A stretch of DNA of 64,000 bases, from positions 1-64,000 of the forward strand of contig NZ_MDHN01000013.1 of assembly GCF_001757105.1 (NCBI RefSeq). The letters run 5' to 3'. Below the pieces are notes generated by a model that saw only the letters and a list, made by a program, of their open reading frames with translations, was not told the DNA's origin and made no database searches. This document shows positions 31,959 through 41,619 of the stretch, piece by piece. Source of the stretch: Alteromonas confluentis. GTDB taxonomy: Bacteria > Pseudomonadota > Gammaproteobacteria > Enterobacterales > Alteromonadaceae. The position numbers were made by a program, and so were the translations under genes. The stretch's first letter is position 1; the number at the start of each line of letters is the position of its first letter.

Positions 31959-33062
31959 CTACAGACGCATCGGCATGATGACATATAAGGCAGAATCATC
32001 ACCGGCGTTTTGGATAAGCGCACTGGAATTAGAATCAGATAAAGTTAACTGCACTTCTTCAGTGGTAAGGGCATTCAAAACATCGATAAGATACGCAACA
32101 TTAAAACCGATTTCTAAATCATCACCGCTATAGTTAACGTCAACGATTTCTTCGGCCTCTTCCTGCTCCGGGTTATTAGCAGTAATTTTTAGCTCGCCGT
32201 TGGAAAGGTTCAGGCGCACGCCACGAAACTTTTCATTAGAAAGAATGGCAGCCCGGGTAAACGCGTCCTTGAGTACCGCTTTACTCGCTGTAATATTTTT
32301 ATCGCCATCACGAGGAAGAACGCGACGATAATCAGGAAAACGGCCATCTACCAATTTACTGGTAAAAATAAAATCAGCTGAGAAAAGACGGATGTGATTA
32401 GCGCCAATCTGTACTTTAATCGATTTATCTTCGTCACCGATTAAACGCGAAATCTCAAGAACACCTTTACGCGGAATAATTACCTGACGTGCTGGCAACG
32501 ATGCTGCACCGTATTCTAAACGACACAATGCGAGACGGTGTCCGTCTGTTGCAACAGTGCGAATAATATTTTCTTCAGTCTCCAGGGACATGCCGTTAAG
32601 GTAATAACGTACATCCTGCTGCGCCATGGAGAAATGGGTACTGTTTATCAGGCGTTTAATATCTGAAGAGGATACTTCAAATTCAACTTCGCCTTCCCAA
32701 TCTTCCAGATTCGGATAGTCGCCCGCCGATAAGGTTGATAATGTGTAGCGACCACGACCAGCACGAATAAGTGCTTTGCTTGTATCGAGAGTAAAAGTAA
32801 TCGATGTGCCATCCGCAATGCCGCGAATAATATCAAAGAGCTTTTTGGCTGGAACGGTGATTTCGCCTTCTTCGAAATCCCCTTCAAGTTGCGTGCTGGC
32901 AATCAGCTCAACTTCTAAATCTGTACCAGTCAGCCAGAGTGCGCCTTCACTAACTTTAATTAACACATTAGAGAGAATGGGTAAGGTGTGCCGACGCTCA
33001 ACAGCGCCAGATACCAACTGCAAAGGTTGAAGAAACTTTTCTCGACTGATGGTAAATTTCAT
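31959..33062 (-). CDS. dnaN: DNA polymerase III beta sliding clamp
   Basis: A 367-residue beta clamp, the usual length, made of three similar clamp domains. The start MKFTISREKFLQPLQLVSGAVERR and the internal PILSNVLI, GDYPNLE and C-terminal YVIMPMRL are family hallmarks; the last residues form the hydrophobic cleft rim bound by partner proteins. It lies between dnaA (32 bp upstream) and recF. Confidence 0.98.
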   Translation of the reverse strand: MKFTISREKFLQPLQLVSGAVERRHTLPILSNVLIKVSEGALWLTGTDLEVELIASTQLEGDFEEGEITVPAKKLFDIIRGIADGTSITFTLDTSKALIRAGRGRYTLSTLSAGDYPNLEDWEGEVEFEVSSSDIKRLINSTHFSMAQQDVRYYLNGMSLETEENIIRTVATDGHRLALCRLEYGAASLPARQVIIPRKGVLEISRLIGDEDKSIKVQIGANHIRLFSADFIFTSKLVDGRFPDYRRVLPRDGDKNITASKAVLKDAFTRAAILSNEKFRGVRLNLSNGELKITANNPEQEEAEEIVDVNYSGDDLEIGFNVAYLIDVLNALTTEEVQLTLSDSNSSALIQNAGDDSALYVIMPMRL

Positions 33063-33094
33063 TGATTTACTTTCCTGCCTGGAATGTCAAAGAT

Positions 33095-34639
33095 TTATGA
33101 GGACAAGGTCCTTATCAGGTTCTTGTAGTCCTCTTTTATATCATGACTTTCCTCTCTAAGCTGCTCTATTTTTCGGCATGCGTGCAGAACCGTAGTATGG
33201 TCGCGACCACCAAAAGCATTACCCAATTCCGGCAAGCTATGGTTGGTCAATTCCTTCGCTAAGGCCATAGCAACCTGACGTGGTCTGGCTACGCTTCGAC
33301 TTCTGCGTTTAGAGAGAATGTCAGCTACCTTAATCTTATAATAATCCGCGACAGTTTTCTGGATGTTATCAACAGTTACCAATTTTTCCTGTAAAGCTAA
33401 CAGGTCACGTAATGCTTCACGCACAAAGTCGATAGTGATGGGACGACCCGTAAAATTCGCATTAGCAATTACACGATTCAATGCACCTTCAAGCTCACGC
33501 ACATTAGACCGTAAACGCTTAGCAATAAAGAATGCGACTTCATCCGGCAGGTGGATTTTATTTTCAGCAGCTTTACGCATTAAAATCGCAACGCGCGTTT
33601 CCAGCTCTGGCGGTTCTATGGCGATAGTTAAGCCCCAGCCGAAACGGGATTTCAATCTGTCCTCTACCCCGTCAATTTCTTTGGGATAGCGGTCAGACGT
33701 TAGGATGATTTGCTGATTACCTTCAAGCAACGCATTAAAGGTATGGAAGAACTCTTCCTGAGAGCGCTCTTTATTAGCAAAGAACTGGATGTCATCGATG
33801 AGCAGCGCGTCAACCGAACGATAAAAACGCTTAAAGTCTTCAATGGCATTATTCTGTAGTGCTTTTACCATATCTTGTACAAAACGCTCAGAATGCATGT
33901 ACACAATTTTTGCACCGGGACGATTAGCAATAATACCGTTCCCTACTGCATGCAATAAGTGCGTTTTACCTAAACCCGTTCCCCCATAGATAAACAACGG
34001 GTTGTAAGAGCCGCCAGGATTATTGGCAACCTGAGTGGCCGCGGCGCGAGCAAGTTGGTTCGATTTACCCTCAACAAAATTATCAAATTGATAGGTCGGA
34101 TTAATATTACTTTTGTGCTTCATTGCCTCAGGAATAGGCACCACATTAGGACCAGCCCGTTGCGGTTCAGCCGAACTGGAATAATCACGATTTTGTTGAG
34201 GCTTAGGTTCTGCCATCACTGCCGATGGACTCGCAGCCTGACTCACCTGTTGGTGATTAGAAAATGAATTCGCTGTTGCACCGCCCTGTTGGTGAGAAAA
34301 CTGACCAGGGGATTGAAATGCCGGTGGCTGCGTTGGGGTACGCACAGGTTGTTGGCTCGGCATTGATGGTCGAGCAGCAACAGAAGGCGCCGGTCTTACA
34401 GAACGCGTAGCAACATCAAGATGCAACTGGGGTGCATCGGCGCCACGAAATTCATTAAATAATTGCGTTATCTTATCTCTGTATTTATCTCTTACCCAGT
34501 CCAGCACAAAACGGTTTGGGGCAAATAAAGTCAGCACGCCAGCTTCTTCTTGTGCAGTAAGCGGACGAATCCACATGCTGAACTGCTGAGTCGGCAATTC
34601 CTGGCGTAAGCGCTCTAGGCACATATTCCACAGAGACAT
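33095..34639 (-). CDS. dnaA: chromosomal replication initiator protein DnaA
   Basis: A 514-residue DnaA. Domain I is [20 protein letters not shown] through about residue 85. A long Q/P/S-rich linker spans about 86-175. The AAA+ domain has Walker [14 protein letters not shown] and Walker [10 protein letters not shown]. The DNA-binding domain IV has [20 protein letters not shown] chose the ATG at 34639, which begins the conserved MSLW block; the frame extends six codons up to a TTG. A GGAG lies 12 bases before the ATG. The gene starts the leftward dnaA-dnaN-recF-gyrB operon. DnaA boxes and GATC sites in the upstream spacer suggest autoregulation. Confidence 0.98.
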   Translation of the reverse strand: MSLWNMCLERLRQELPTQQFSMWIRPLTAQEEAGVLTLFAPNRFVLDWVRDKYRDKITQLFNEFRGADAPQLHLDVATRSVRPAPSVAARPSMPSQQPVRTPTQPPAFQSPGQFSHQQGGATANSFSNHQQVSQAASPSAVMAEPKPQQNRDYSSSAEPQRAGPNVVPIPEAMKHKSNINPTYQFDNFVEGKSNQLARAAATQVANNPGGSYNPLFIYGGTGLGKTHLLHAVGNGIIANRPGAKIVYMHSERFVQDMVKALQNNAIEDFKRFYRSVDALLIDDIQFFANKERSQEEFFHTFNALLEGNQQIILTSDRYPKEIDGVEDRLKSRFGWGLTIAIEPPELETRVAILMRKAAENKIHLPDEVAFFIAKRLRSNVRELEGALNRVIANANFTGRPITIDFVREALRDLLALQEKLVTVDNIQKTVADYYKIKVADILSKRRSRSVARPRQVAMALAKELTNHSLPELGNAFGGRDHTTVLHACRKIEQLREESHDIKEDYKNLIRTLSS

Positions 34640-34776
34640 AATAAAGACGAACTCCAAAAGGTGCTGCAGACGCCAGGTAGCGAAAAAAGACGAAAAGAAT
34701 AGCTATTCCTTATTTGAAAATAAGAAATGAAGCTATGTAGTCTGGGTAACAGCGGTGTTTATTGTATTGTAATTGT

Positions 34777-35022
34777 GATCGCTGTGGATTATCTGATCTT
34801 CTGTGGGTAAAGTAAATCTTGATCTTTTTCGATCTCTACGATCTAAGATTCAAGTTATTGTTATTATTATTTTATTTTATTTATTCATGAATTTAGTAAA
34901 TTTATAAATAAAAACACTGTACGCTTGATCAGGGTAGAGGATCACGCTAAAAAACTTGCTGATCCGGCGCGATCAATGCTTGACTTGTGGATAAACTTAT
35001 AGTGACAACAAGGTTATTCACA
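34777..35022. other. origin-like DnaA-box/GATC cluster between dnaA and rpmH
   Basis: In the dnaA-rpmH spacer lie an exact DnaA box (34986-34994), a TTATTCACA box (35014-35022, within TTWTNCACA), and two one-mismatch boxes (34783-34791 and 34802-34810). Nine GATC sites are packed in about 200 bp (34777 to 34974). GATCT repeats spaced about ten bases (34821, 34831, 34840) precede a 60-bp AT-only tract (about 34855-34915). This mirrors the Pseudomonas-type origin position. It could also be a dnaA promoter control region. Confidence 0.6.
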
Positions 35023-35113
35023 ACTTTAATAGGTCGGTCAAGTACGAAACCAATTGATTGCACAAAATTTCTCCTTTGGTAGCGAAAAATATCCACTATC
35101 ATCGCGTTTTCAA

Positions 35114-35142
35114 TTGACATCAGCCCCCGAGATCTCTAGAAT
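35114..35142 (+). promoter_or_regulatory. rpmH-rnpA operon promoter
   Basis: An exact TTGACA (35114-35119) is followed after 17 bp by TAGAAT (35137-35142). A GATC site (35131) lies in the spacer. The transcript would start near 35149, leaving about 110 nt of leader before rpmH. Confidence 0.8.
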
Positions 35143-35258
35143 TCAGCGTCCTTTTTGGATGGGCGGCGTAACAACCTTACTGACAAACTCCACGTTTCGT
35201 TATTAAGTGCGTTATTTTGAACGTCTAATAATTTAACTTGAAAAGTGAGACTTTGGTC

Positions 35259-35393
35259 ATGAAAAGAACATTTCAACCGAGCAACTTAAAGCGCAAGCGT
35301 TCTCACGGTTTTCGTGCTCGTATGGCGACTAAAAATGGTCGTAAAGTACTAGCAGCTCGCCGTGCTAAAGGTCGCGCTCGCCTTTCTGCTTAA
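35259..35393 (+). CDS. rpmH: 50S ribosomal protein L34
   Basis: A 44-residue, very basic ribosomal protein. It begins [20 protein letters not shown] and continues through [18 protein letters not shown], matching L34 along its whole length. The gene is just short enough to be missed in ORF lists with higher cut-offs. It heads the rpmH-rnpA-yidD-yidC unit. Confidence 0.98.
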   Translation: MKRTFQPSNLKRKRSHGFRARMATKNGRKVLAARRAKGRARLSA

Positions 35394-35408
35394 GAGTACT
35401 ACCCTAAA

Positions 35409-35765
35409 GTGGGTGAAAATAATTTCTCCAGGGAGTTACGTCTGTTAACTCCCTCCCACTTTACTCATGTGTTTAATGACGCTACCCCTGCTGTATCTCC
35501 CGCTTTTACATTACTTGCCAGACATAACCAGTTAGCACATCCACGTGTTGGAATTACTATTCCCAAAAAACGTGTGCGTAAAGCGCATGACCGAAACCGG
35601 CTGAAAAGATTAATCAGAGAAAGCTTCCGGCATCAACGCCACAAACTTCCTGCTGTTGATATTGTCGTTGTCGGAAAATCTGGCGCTGATAAGTTAACCA
35701 ATGAAGAAATTGTTTCAATGTTGGACAAGCAATGGAAAAAACTGGCAAAGCGCTGCGCAAAATAA
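35409..35765 (+). CDS. rnpA: ribonuclease P protein component
   Basis: A 118-residue basic protein subunit of RNase P, which matures tRNA 5' ends. The start codon is GTG, giving a protein beginning with [12 protein letters not shown] shortly after the N-terminus. The RNR signature is visible in [20 protein letters not shown]. It overlaps yidD by 34 bases. No strong ribosome-binding site precedes the GTG, a pattern also noted in other bacteria where rpmH and rnpA are translationally linked. Confidence 0.96.
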   Translation: MGENNFSRELRLLTPSHFTHVFNDATPAVSPAFTLLARHNQLAHPRVGITIPKKRVRKAHDRNRLKRLIRESFRHQRHKLPAVDIVVVGKSGADKLTNEEIVSMLDKQWKKLAKRCAK

Positions 35766-36001
35766 CCATCGCCCTTCCCTTGCTACTGGTGAAATTCTAT
35801 CAGTGGTTTATTTCACCCATGCTCGGGCAACGCTGCAGGTTCCATCCAACCTGCTCATATTATGCAATTGAAGCATTAAATTCGCACGGATTGCTAATTG
35901 GCGGTTGGTTATCGATTAAACGCATATTAAAATGCCACCCTTTCAATCTGGGCGGAGTCGATCCCGTACCGGAATCACGGAATAATAAACACTCAGAATA
36001 A
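35732..36001 (+). CDS. yidD: membrane protein insertion efficiency factor YidD
   Basis: An 89-residue YidD protein. The core motif [21 protein letters not shown] with its conserved cysteines is present. An amphipathic N-terminal helix (LLVKFYQWF) is typical. It is thought to assist YidC-dependent insertion. It overlaps rnpA by 34 bases and is followed ten bases later by yidC. Confidence 0.95.
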   Translation: MEKTGKALRKITIALPLLLVKFYQWFISPMLGQRCRFHPTCSYYAIEALNSHGLLIGGWLSIKRILKCHPFNLGGVDPVPESRNNKHSE

Positions 36002-36011
36002 AGAGACCTAT

Positions 36012-37676
36012 ATGGAATCGCAACGTAGTTTTCTGCTAATCGGCCTTGCCCTCGTAAGCTTCTTGCTTTGGGATCAATGGCAAAAAGATTATGGACCCCA
36101 ACCGGTTCAGCCCGCCGCGACTGAACAAACCAGCGTAGAAGCCGGTAATGAGGGCGTACCTTCATCCGTGCCAATGAGCGACGATATTCCCGCCTCTTCC
36201 AACGAAGATGTACCGGGTGTGACGCCAGAAGCAAAGCCGAACGCAGCTCGCATGATTCACGTACTGACCGACACGCTGGATTTACAAATTGATCTGGTCG
36301 GTGGCGATGTCATCAAAGCGAACCTGGTAAAATTTCCGCTAACGCAGGAATCAACCGAAACTTATAGTCTGCTGCGCCCTACAGACGGTCTCTATGTTGC
36401 ACAAAGTGGGCTGATTGGTCGTGATGGTCCTGATGCAAACCGTTCAGGACGTCCTCGTTACGATGCAGAACAACAAGAGTTTGTCATGCAGGGTGATACA
36501 TTATCTGTACCATTAACTTGGCAAAATGCAGATGGCGTTGCGGTAACGAAAACCTATAATTTTACCAAAGGCAGCCACGATATTGCCTTAACCTACACTA
36601 TTGCTAACAACTCATCGCAGACGACCACATTCCAACAGTATGCGCAGTTAAAGCAAACCACGCAGGTACCTGACGGTGGCAACATGTTCATGCCGACATA
36701 CCGCGGTGCAGCGTATGGTACTGATGAAGATCGTTATGAAAAATACCCTTTCGATGACATCGAAGATAAGAATCTGAAAGTTTCGACTGCCGGTGGCTGG
36801 GTAAGTATGCTGGAACACTACTTCGTATCCGCCTGGGTACCACCGCAGTCACAAACGAATAATCTGTATTCCAAGCTGGTTCAGAACCAGTATGCGATTA
36901 TTGGTTTTACCGGCACACCGGTTAACGTTAACGCAGGCGATACTGTGACCGTTGGTTCCGAATTGTATTTAGGACCGAAAGATCAGGATACCCTGGAAGG
37001 ACTGGCAAACGGTCTGGATCTGACCGTCGACTACGGCATTCTGTGGTGGTTATCCAAGCCATTATTCGCCCTGCTGCAATTCCTGCACAGCTTAGTCGGT
37101 AACTGGGGCGTGGCAATCATTCTGATCACTGTCGTGGTGAAAGGTGCGATGTATCCGCTGACCAAGAAGCAGTACGAATCCATGGCGCGCATGCGTAATC
37201 TTGCGCCTAAGATGCAACAGCTGAAAGACCGCTTTGGCGACGATCGTCAGAAGATGTCTCAGGCGATGATGGAGCTGTACCGCAAAGAGAAAGTGAATCC
37301 GATGGGCGGCTGTCTGCCAATCATCCTACAGATGCCTATCTTTCTGGCACTGTACTGGGTACTGCTGGAAAGTGTGGAACTGCGTCACGCAGACTTCTTC
37401 CTGTGGATCACTGACCTGTCAGTGAAAGACCCGTACTTTGTACTGCCAGTACTGACAGGTGCCAGCATGTGGCTGCTACAGAAACTTCAGCCTACTACTG
37501 TGACTGACCCGATGCAGCAGAAGATCATGCAGTTCATGCCTGTGGCAATGAGTGTATTCTTCCTGTGGTTCCCGGCCGGTCTGGTACTGTACTGGCTGGT
37601 CAGTAACATCATTACCCTTGTCCAGGCGAAACTGATTTACGCCGCCATGGAAAAGAAAGGGCTGAAATCCAAGTAA
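36012..37676 (+). CDS. yidC: membrane protein insertase YidC
   Basis: A 554-residue YidC/Oxa1 insertase. The N-terminal transmembrane helix is SFLLIGLALVSFLLWDQW. A large periplasmic domain follows (about residues 60-345), then the conserved helix bundle with RLRNLAPKMQQLKDRFG-type cytoplasmic loop and GGCLPIILQMPIFLALY. It inserts and folds inner membrane proteins, with or without SecYEG. A terminator hairpin follows at 37690. Confidence 0.98.
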   Translation: MESQRSFLLIGLALVSFLLWDQWQKDYGPQPVQPAATEQTSVEAGNEGVPSSVPMSDDIPASSNEDVPGVTPEAKPNAARMIHVLTDTLDLQIDLVGGDVIKANLVKFPLTQESTETYSLLRPTDGLYVAQSGLIGRDGPDANRSGRPRYDAEQQEFVMQGDTLSVPLTWQNADGVAVTKTYNFTKGSHDIALTYTIANNSSQTTTFQQYAQLKQTTQVPDGGNMFMPTYRGAAYGTDEDRYEKYPFDDIEDKNLKVSTAGGWVSMLEHYFVSAWVPPQSQTNNLYSKLVQNQYAIIGFTGTPVNVNAGDTVTVGSELYLGPKDQDTLEGLANGLDLTVDYGILWWLSKPLFALLQFLHSLVGNWGVAIILITVVVKGAMYPLTKKQYESMARMRNLAPKMQQLKDRFGDDRQKMSQAMMELYRKEKVNPMGGCLPIILQMPIFLALYWVLLESVELRHADFFLWITDLSVKDPYFVLPVLTGASMWLLQKLQPTTVTDPMQQKIMQFMPVAMSVFFLWFPAGLVLYWLVSNIITLVQAKLIYAAMEKKGLKSK

Positions 37677-37689
37677 TTCATCTAATCTT

Positions 37690-37715
37690 AAACAGCCCGC
37701 TTTAGCGGGCTGTTT
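37690..37715 (+). terminator. hairpin after yidC
   Basis: AAACAGCCCGC (37690-37700), loop TTTA and GCGGGCTGTTT (37705-37715) form an 11-bp perfect stem with a short T-tail. Confidence 0.75.
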
Positions 37716-37735
37716 CATATATAAAGAGGTCAAAC

Positions 37736-38218
37736 ATGCCATCTTTCGATATTGTATCTGAAATCAACATTGAAGAAGTCCGTAACGCCACGGAAAACAC
37801 CACCCGTGAACTGGCTACCCGTTTCGATTTTCGTGGCGTAGAAGCCAGCATCGAATTTAAAGAAAAAACGGTTGTAATGAAGGCTGAAGGTGAATTTCAG
37901 CTGCAACAACTAGAGTCAATGTTCCGCAATGCCTGCTCCAAACGTAACCTGGATACCAGTATTCTTGACGTGAAAGACTATGACCAGCGCGGCAAAACCT
38001 GTACCCAGGTTATCGGTTTCAAAGAAGGAATCGAGCAGGCAACTGCAAAGAAAATTGTAAAACTCATCAAGGATGCCAAGATCAAAGTACAAACGGCTAT
38101 CCAGGGCGACCAGTTGCGGGTAACCGGGAAGAAGCGAGATGACTTACAACAGGTAATCTCGCTGGTTCGCGGCGCCGATTTAGGCCAGCCATTTCAGTTT
38201 AAAAACATGAAAGATTAA
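37736..38218 (+). CDS. yajQ: YajQ family nucleotide-binding protein
   Basis: A 160-residue YajQ (DUF520) protein. The start [18 protein letters not shown] and the blocks [13 protein letters not shown] and [18 protein letters not shown] are diagnostic. Homologues bind nucleotides and, in Xanthomonas and Pseudomonas, cyclic di-GMP with a transcription-factor partner. Here the role is inferred only. The stop codon overlaps the first base of the mnmE start. Confidence 0.95.
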   Translation: MPSFDIVSEINIEEVRNATENTTRELATRFDFRGVEASIEFKEKTVVMKAEGEFQLQQLESMFRNACSKRNLDTSILDVKDYDQRGKTCTQVIGFKEGIEQATAKKIVKLIKDAKIKVQTAIQGDQLRVTGKKRDDLQQVISLVRGADLGQPFQFKNMKD

Positions 38219-39609
38219 TGATGACATCACTTACCACCTCTCAGGATACTATTGTTGCACAAGCCACAGCCCCGGGGCGCGGTGGCGTGGGCATTGTGCG
38301 AGTATCCGGACCGGCAGCCCTTGATGTAGCTAAAGCGCTGGTTCCAACACCGCTTAAGCCTCGTGTAGCCAGCTATACCCCTTTTGTGGGCCAAGATTAC
38401 ACGGTTATCGATCAAGGTATCGCGCTGTTCTTTAAGGGGCCTAATTCGTTTACTGGCGAAGATGTACTGGAACTGCAAGGACATGGCGGTCAGGTGGTGA
38501 TGGATATGCTCATTGATGCGGTACTGGGTGCGGCCAATGTGCGCCTGGCAAGACCAGGAGAATTCAGTGAACAGGCATTCTTAAACGATAAACTCGATTT
38601 GGCGCAAGCGGAAGCCATCGCCGATCTGATTGATGCCAGTTCTAAGCAGGCAGCAAAAAGTGCGCTGCGTTCTCTTCAGGGTGAGTTTTCACAAACCATC
38701 ACTCAGTTATCTGAAGAGATCATCCACTTAAGAATGTACGTGGAAGCAGCCATTGATTTTCCTGACGAAGAAATCGATTTTCTGTCTGACGGGAAGGTAG
38801 CGGGCGATCTTCGACAAATTATCGAGTCATTGTCTCAGGTGCAGCAAAAAGCCAAGCAAGGTTCCCTGCTGAGAGAAGGTATGCAGGTGGTCATTGCAGG
38901 TCGACCTAACGCCGGTAAATCCAGTTTGCTTAATGCACTAGCAGGACGCGACAGTGCAATTGTTACCGATATAGCCGGCACCACAAGAGATGTACTCAAA
39001 GAACATATCGACATTAACGGTATGCCGGTGCACATCATTGATACCGCGGGCTTACGTGAAAGTCCAGATAAAGTGGAACAAATTGGGATCGAACGGGCCT
39101 GGAAAGCCATTGACGAGGCCGATCGGGTTCTTTTCGTTGTCGACAGTACCGATACGGCTGTTATTGATCCTTATGAAATCTGGCCAGAATTTATGGCCCG
39201 TCTGCCTGAAAATATTCCAACCACCGTTATTCGGAATAAAGCAGATTTGTCGTCAGAAACGGTAGGTATCCAACAGTTAAACACACAGCACGGAGAAGTG
39301 AGTGTCATTGGTTTATCAGCAAATACTGGTGATGGCGTAGACTTACTCCGGCAGCACCTTGCCGACACCATGGGTCTGGACACCACCACCGAAGGCCAGT
39401 TTATTGCACGACGTCGGCACCTCGATGCCCTGGCCAAAGCAGCCGAACATGTAGACAATGGTGAGCAACAATTACTCTCAAATCTGGCAGGGGAACTCCT
39501 CGCAGAAGAATTGCGATTGGCGCATCAGGCGCTCACTGAAATTACCGGCGAATTCACCTCCGACGATTTGCTAGGTCGGATTTTCTCTTCTTTTTGTATT
39601 GGTAAATAA
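38218..39609 (+). CDS. mnmE: tRNA modification GTPase MnmE
   Basis: A 463-residue MnmE that with MnmG makes the (c)mnm5 modification of wobble uridine 34. The folate-binding N-terminal domain begins [20 protein letters not shown]. The G domain contains [30 protein letters not shown] and NKADL. The C-terminus ends in the essential CIGK motif. Its partner mnmG is 2.6 kb downstream. Two adjacent ATG codons (38218 and 38221) are possible starts. Confidence 0.97.
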   Translation: MMTSLTTSQDTIVAQATAPGRGGVGIVRVSGPAALDVAKALVPTPLKPRVASYTPFVGQDYTVIDQGIALFFKGPNSFTGEDVLELQGHGGQVVMDMLIDAVLGAANVRLARPGEFSEQAFLNDKLDLAQAEAIADLIDASSKQAAKSALRSLQGEFSQTITQLSEEIIHLRMYVEAAIDFPDEEIDFLSDGKVAGDLRQIIESLSQVQQKAKQGSLLREGMQVVIAGRPNAGKSSLLNALAGRDSAIVTDIAGTTRDVLKEHIDINGMPVHIIDTAGLRESPDKVEQIGIERAWKAIDEADRVLFVVDSTDTAVIDPYEIWPEFMARLPENIPTTVIRNKADLSSETVGIQQLNTQHGEVSVIGLSANTGDGVDLLRQHLADTMGLDTTTEGQFIARRRHLDALAKAAEHVDNGEQQLLSNLAGELLAEELRLAHQALTEITGEFTSDDLLGRIFSSFCIGK

Positions 39610-39612
39610 CGC

Positions 39613-40047
39613 ATGTCTCAGCATTTATCTATTGTGGTAGGTTCCGTTCTTGGTGCCTCAGAATATGTCGCAGAAGCCCTTGAGCAAGTTGCAAAGAAGG
39701 CGGGTTTCACCACCACACTGCAATTTGAGCCAGACCTCTCAGCGCTAAAATGTGAAGGCAAATGGCTTATCTGTACGTCTACCCATGGTGCGGGCGAATT
39801 ACCTGAAAATATTCAACCTTTTGCCAAATCACTGGAAGATGCCGATCTTTCGGGAGTACAAGCCTACATCGTAGGACTGGGCGACAGCAGCTATGACACC
39901 TATTGTTTTGGCGCCATCGAAATGGAAAAACGCTTAAAAACTGCTGGCGCGCAAATCATCGCTGAACCACTGCACATTGATGTACTCAATCATCCCATTC
40001 CAGAAGATGTCGCGATAGAATGGTTTGAACAGCAATTGAATTCCTGA
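39613..40047 (+). CDS. mioC: flavodoxin-like protein MioC
   Basis: A 144-residue FMN-binding flavodoxin-like protein. The phosphate loop is TSTHGAGELPENI and the flavin-binding loop is YIVGLGDSSYDTYCFGA. E. coli MioC flanks oriC and is implicated in biotin synthase electron supply. It is three bases after mnmE, so it is co-transcribed rather than having its own origin-proximal promoter as in E. coli. Confidence 0.93.
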   Translation: MSQHLSIVVGSVLGASEYVAEALEQVAKKAGFTTTLQFEPDLSALKCEGKWLICTSTHGAGELPENIQPFAKSLEDADLSGVQAYIVGLGDSSYDTYCFGAIEMEKRLKTAGAQIIAEPLHIDVLNHPIPEDVAIEWFEQQLNS

Positions 40048-40054
40048 TCAACGC

Positions 40055-40717
40055 ATGTTTACTGAAGCCGAATTTCACGCGCTCACTGCCTCGCTGTCAA
40101 ATGACAGCCGGGTGCTCTATTGTCTCGGTTTACGACCCACCGTTGATGTGCCTTCTGCATTGTCAGAACCTGTAAATTATAAATATCTGATCAACTTAGT
40201 TAACGGCAACAACACTGAAGACGGTGATTATTCTCGCGGCCAACAAATCAATACCCTACTTGGGGAACTCGAACAGGCTGGTCTGATTGCCCTTCAGGAT
40301 GACAACACGCTGGAAACATCGTTAAGCGGACAGCGTCTTTTACTGCCATTATGTAATGGTAACCAAGACAACTTTACGCATCTACATCGTCAATACACCG
40401 CGATCCACGGACGCTGGCGACCCGATCCCGCTCTCTTTGAAGAAATGGCCAATCTCATCGGACTCATCGATCGCAAATTTGATGATGAAGATATCGGCGA
40501 GTTTGTTTCATATTGGTTGGGCCGTCCAGACGCAGTTTTTAGTCATTTTCAATGGACACAGAAATTCGCCTACGCAGTGAAACGTAAGCGATTAGCTGTA
40601 GGCCATACCACGACGCGTAAAGTGGGTACACAGACCGTTCCAGTTGCAGCCGGCATTGAAGCCGACGATAATGCCAGAAAGCTGGTGGAAAAATACGCAT
40701 CACAGAAAAAGAGCTGA
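40055..40717 (+). CDS. DnaT-like DNA-binding-domain protein
   Basis: A 220-residue protein whose C-terminal half (about residues 105-200) matches the DnaT DNA-binding domain: WRPDPALFEEMANLIGLIDRKF, DDEDIGEFVSYWLGRPDAVFS and HFQWTQKFAYAVKRKRL. The N-terminal half (YCLGLRPTVD, YINLVNG-like) is the kind of domain found in other DnaT-like primosomal proteins. In E. coli DnaT helps load DnaB-DnaC during restart. The start ATG is eight bases after mioC, and the gene is five bases upstream of the dnaC-like gene. Confidence 0.85.
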   Translation: MFTEAEFHALTASLSNDSRVLYCLGLRPTVDVPSALSEPVNYKYLINLVNGNNTEDGDYSRGQQINTLLGELEQAGLIALQDDNTLETSLSGQRLLLPLCNGNQDNFTHLHRQYTAIHGRWRPDPALFEEMANLIGLIDRKFDDEDIGEFVSYWLGRPDAVFSHFQWTQKFAYAVKRKRLAVGHTTTRKVGTQTVPVAAGIEADDNARKLVEKYASQKKS

Positions 40718-40721
40718 TCCA

Positions 40722-41540
40722 ATGCAATCATTAAAAGACAAACTGAATTCCCTCGCCCGTGCCATGGGTAAACCAGAGGTGCAGGACGGCTATCAGGACT
40801 ACGAAACGCTGCGAAAAGAATACGAGCGCAAAGCCAACGATGAAGTTCGACAGTTGCAACAAGACAGTAAGATTAAACGTATCCATGACTTACACGGGCG
40901 TTCTGATCTGAACCCCAGATGGACCTTTGCTAACCTGGTAGAAGACAGTGACGATGTGATAGAAGCCGTTAGCATCGCCCACTCCTTTATTGCTGCTCAC
41001 AGCGATAGAGAATGGCGTCAGGCAGGATCACACATGATGCTGTTTTACGGTGACTATGGCCGCGGTAAATCACACATTGCCGGTGCCATTGCCCATGAGC
41101 TCATTGAGCAATACGAGATCACCGTGTTGTACCGACAGCTTTCTACACTCATGGAAATGCGTCATTTTTCTTTTGATTTTGGCTCCCAGGACAACATCGG
41201 TCAACGTTTCCGCGAAGCTCATCAGGAGCTTCTTGAGGTCGATCTGCTGATATTAGATGAAGTGTGCGTGAATGAAACCATGCTAAAGAAAAATCAACAG
41301 AGCTGGCTAGGAAACTTACTTAGACAACGTTTGGTGAATAAGAAGAACTGTATTTTGATCACCAACCACAATCTCACAGAGCTTGAACTGGCGTTAGGTA
41401 AGTACTGCTTTGAGTCAATAAAAGAATACGACACCTATAAAGTACGCTTTTCGGGGCCTAGTCGTCGTGACGGATTGGTTAATGATGAGAACCCGGCAGA
41501 CAATCCCCAGCCGCGTTATCAACCTAATCAGGTACGCTAA
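40722..41540 (+). CDS. DnaC-like replicative helicase loader ATPase
   Basis: A 272-residue AAA+ ATPase of the DnaC/IstB family. I chose the ATG at 40722, giving MQSLKDKLNSLARAMG; the frame runs upstream to 40644 inside the dnaT-like gene. Walker A is GDYGRGKSHI starting at residue 110. Walker B is LLILDEVC near residue 177, and an ITNHN sensor I follows. DnaC loads DnaB helicase at origins and forks. E. coli dnaT-dnaC are far from the origin, whereas here the pair directly adjoins oriC. A transposon IstB is the other relative, but no transposase is present. Confidence 0.88.
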   Translation: MQSLKDKLNSLARAMGKPEVQDGYQDYETLRKEYERKANDEVRQLQQDSKIKRIHDLHGRSDLNPRWTFANLVEDSDDVIEAVSIAHSFIAAHSDREWRQAGSHMMLFYGDYGRGKSHIAGAIAHELIEQYEITVLYRQLSTLMEMRHFSFDFGSQDNIGQRFREAHQELLEVDLLILDEVCVNETMLKKNQQSWLGNLLRQRLVNKKNCILITNHNLTELELALGKYCFESIKEYDTYKVRFSGPSRRDGLVNDENPADNPQPRYQPNQVR

Positions 41541-41566
41541 ATAACAAAATTTCTATGAAAAAAATC

Positions 41567-41597
41567 AAAGCCGGTGTCCATCACACCGGCTTTTTTT
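41567..41597 (+). terminator. terminator after the dnaC-like gene
   Basis: AAAGCCGGTGT (41567-41577) and ACACCGGCTTT (41583-41593) form an 11-bp stem with a five-base loop and a run of seven T. It insulates the origin from the rightward mnmE-dnaC operon. Confidence 0.9.
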
Positions 41598-41619
41598 CGC
41601 TTGGCCACAAATAATGTAT

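Noticed and set aside
40722..41540. Reading the DnaC-like ATPase as an IstB transposition protein
   Set aside because: No IstA transposase, terminal repeats or target duplication is seen, and a DnaT-domain gene is adjacent.
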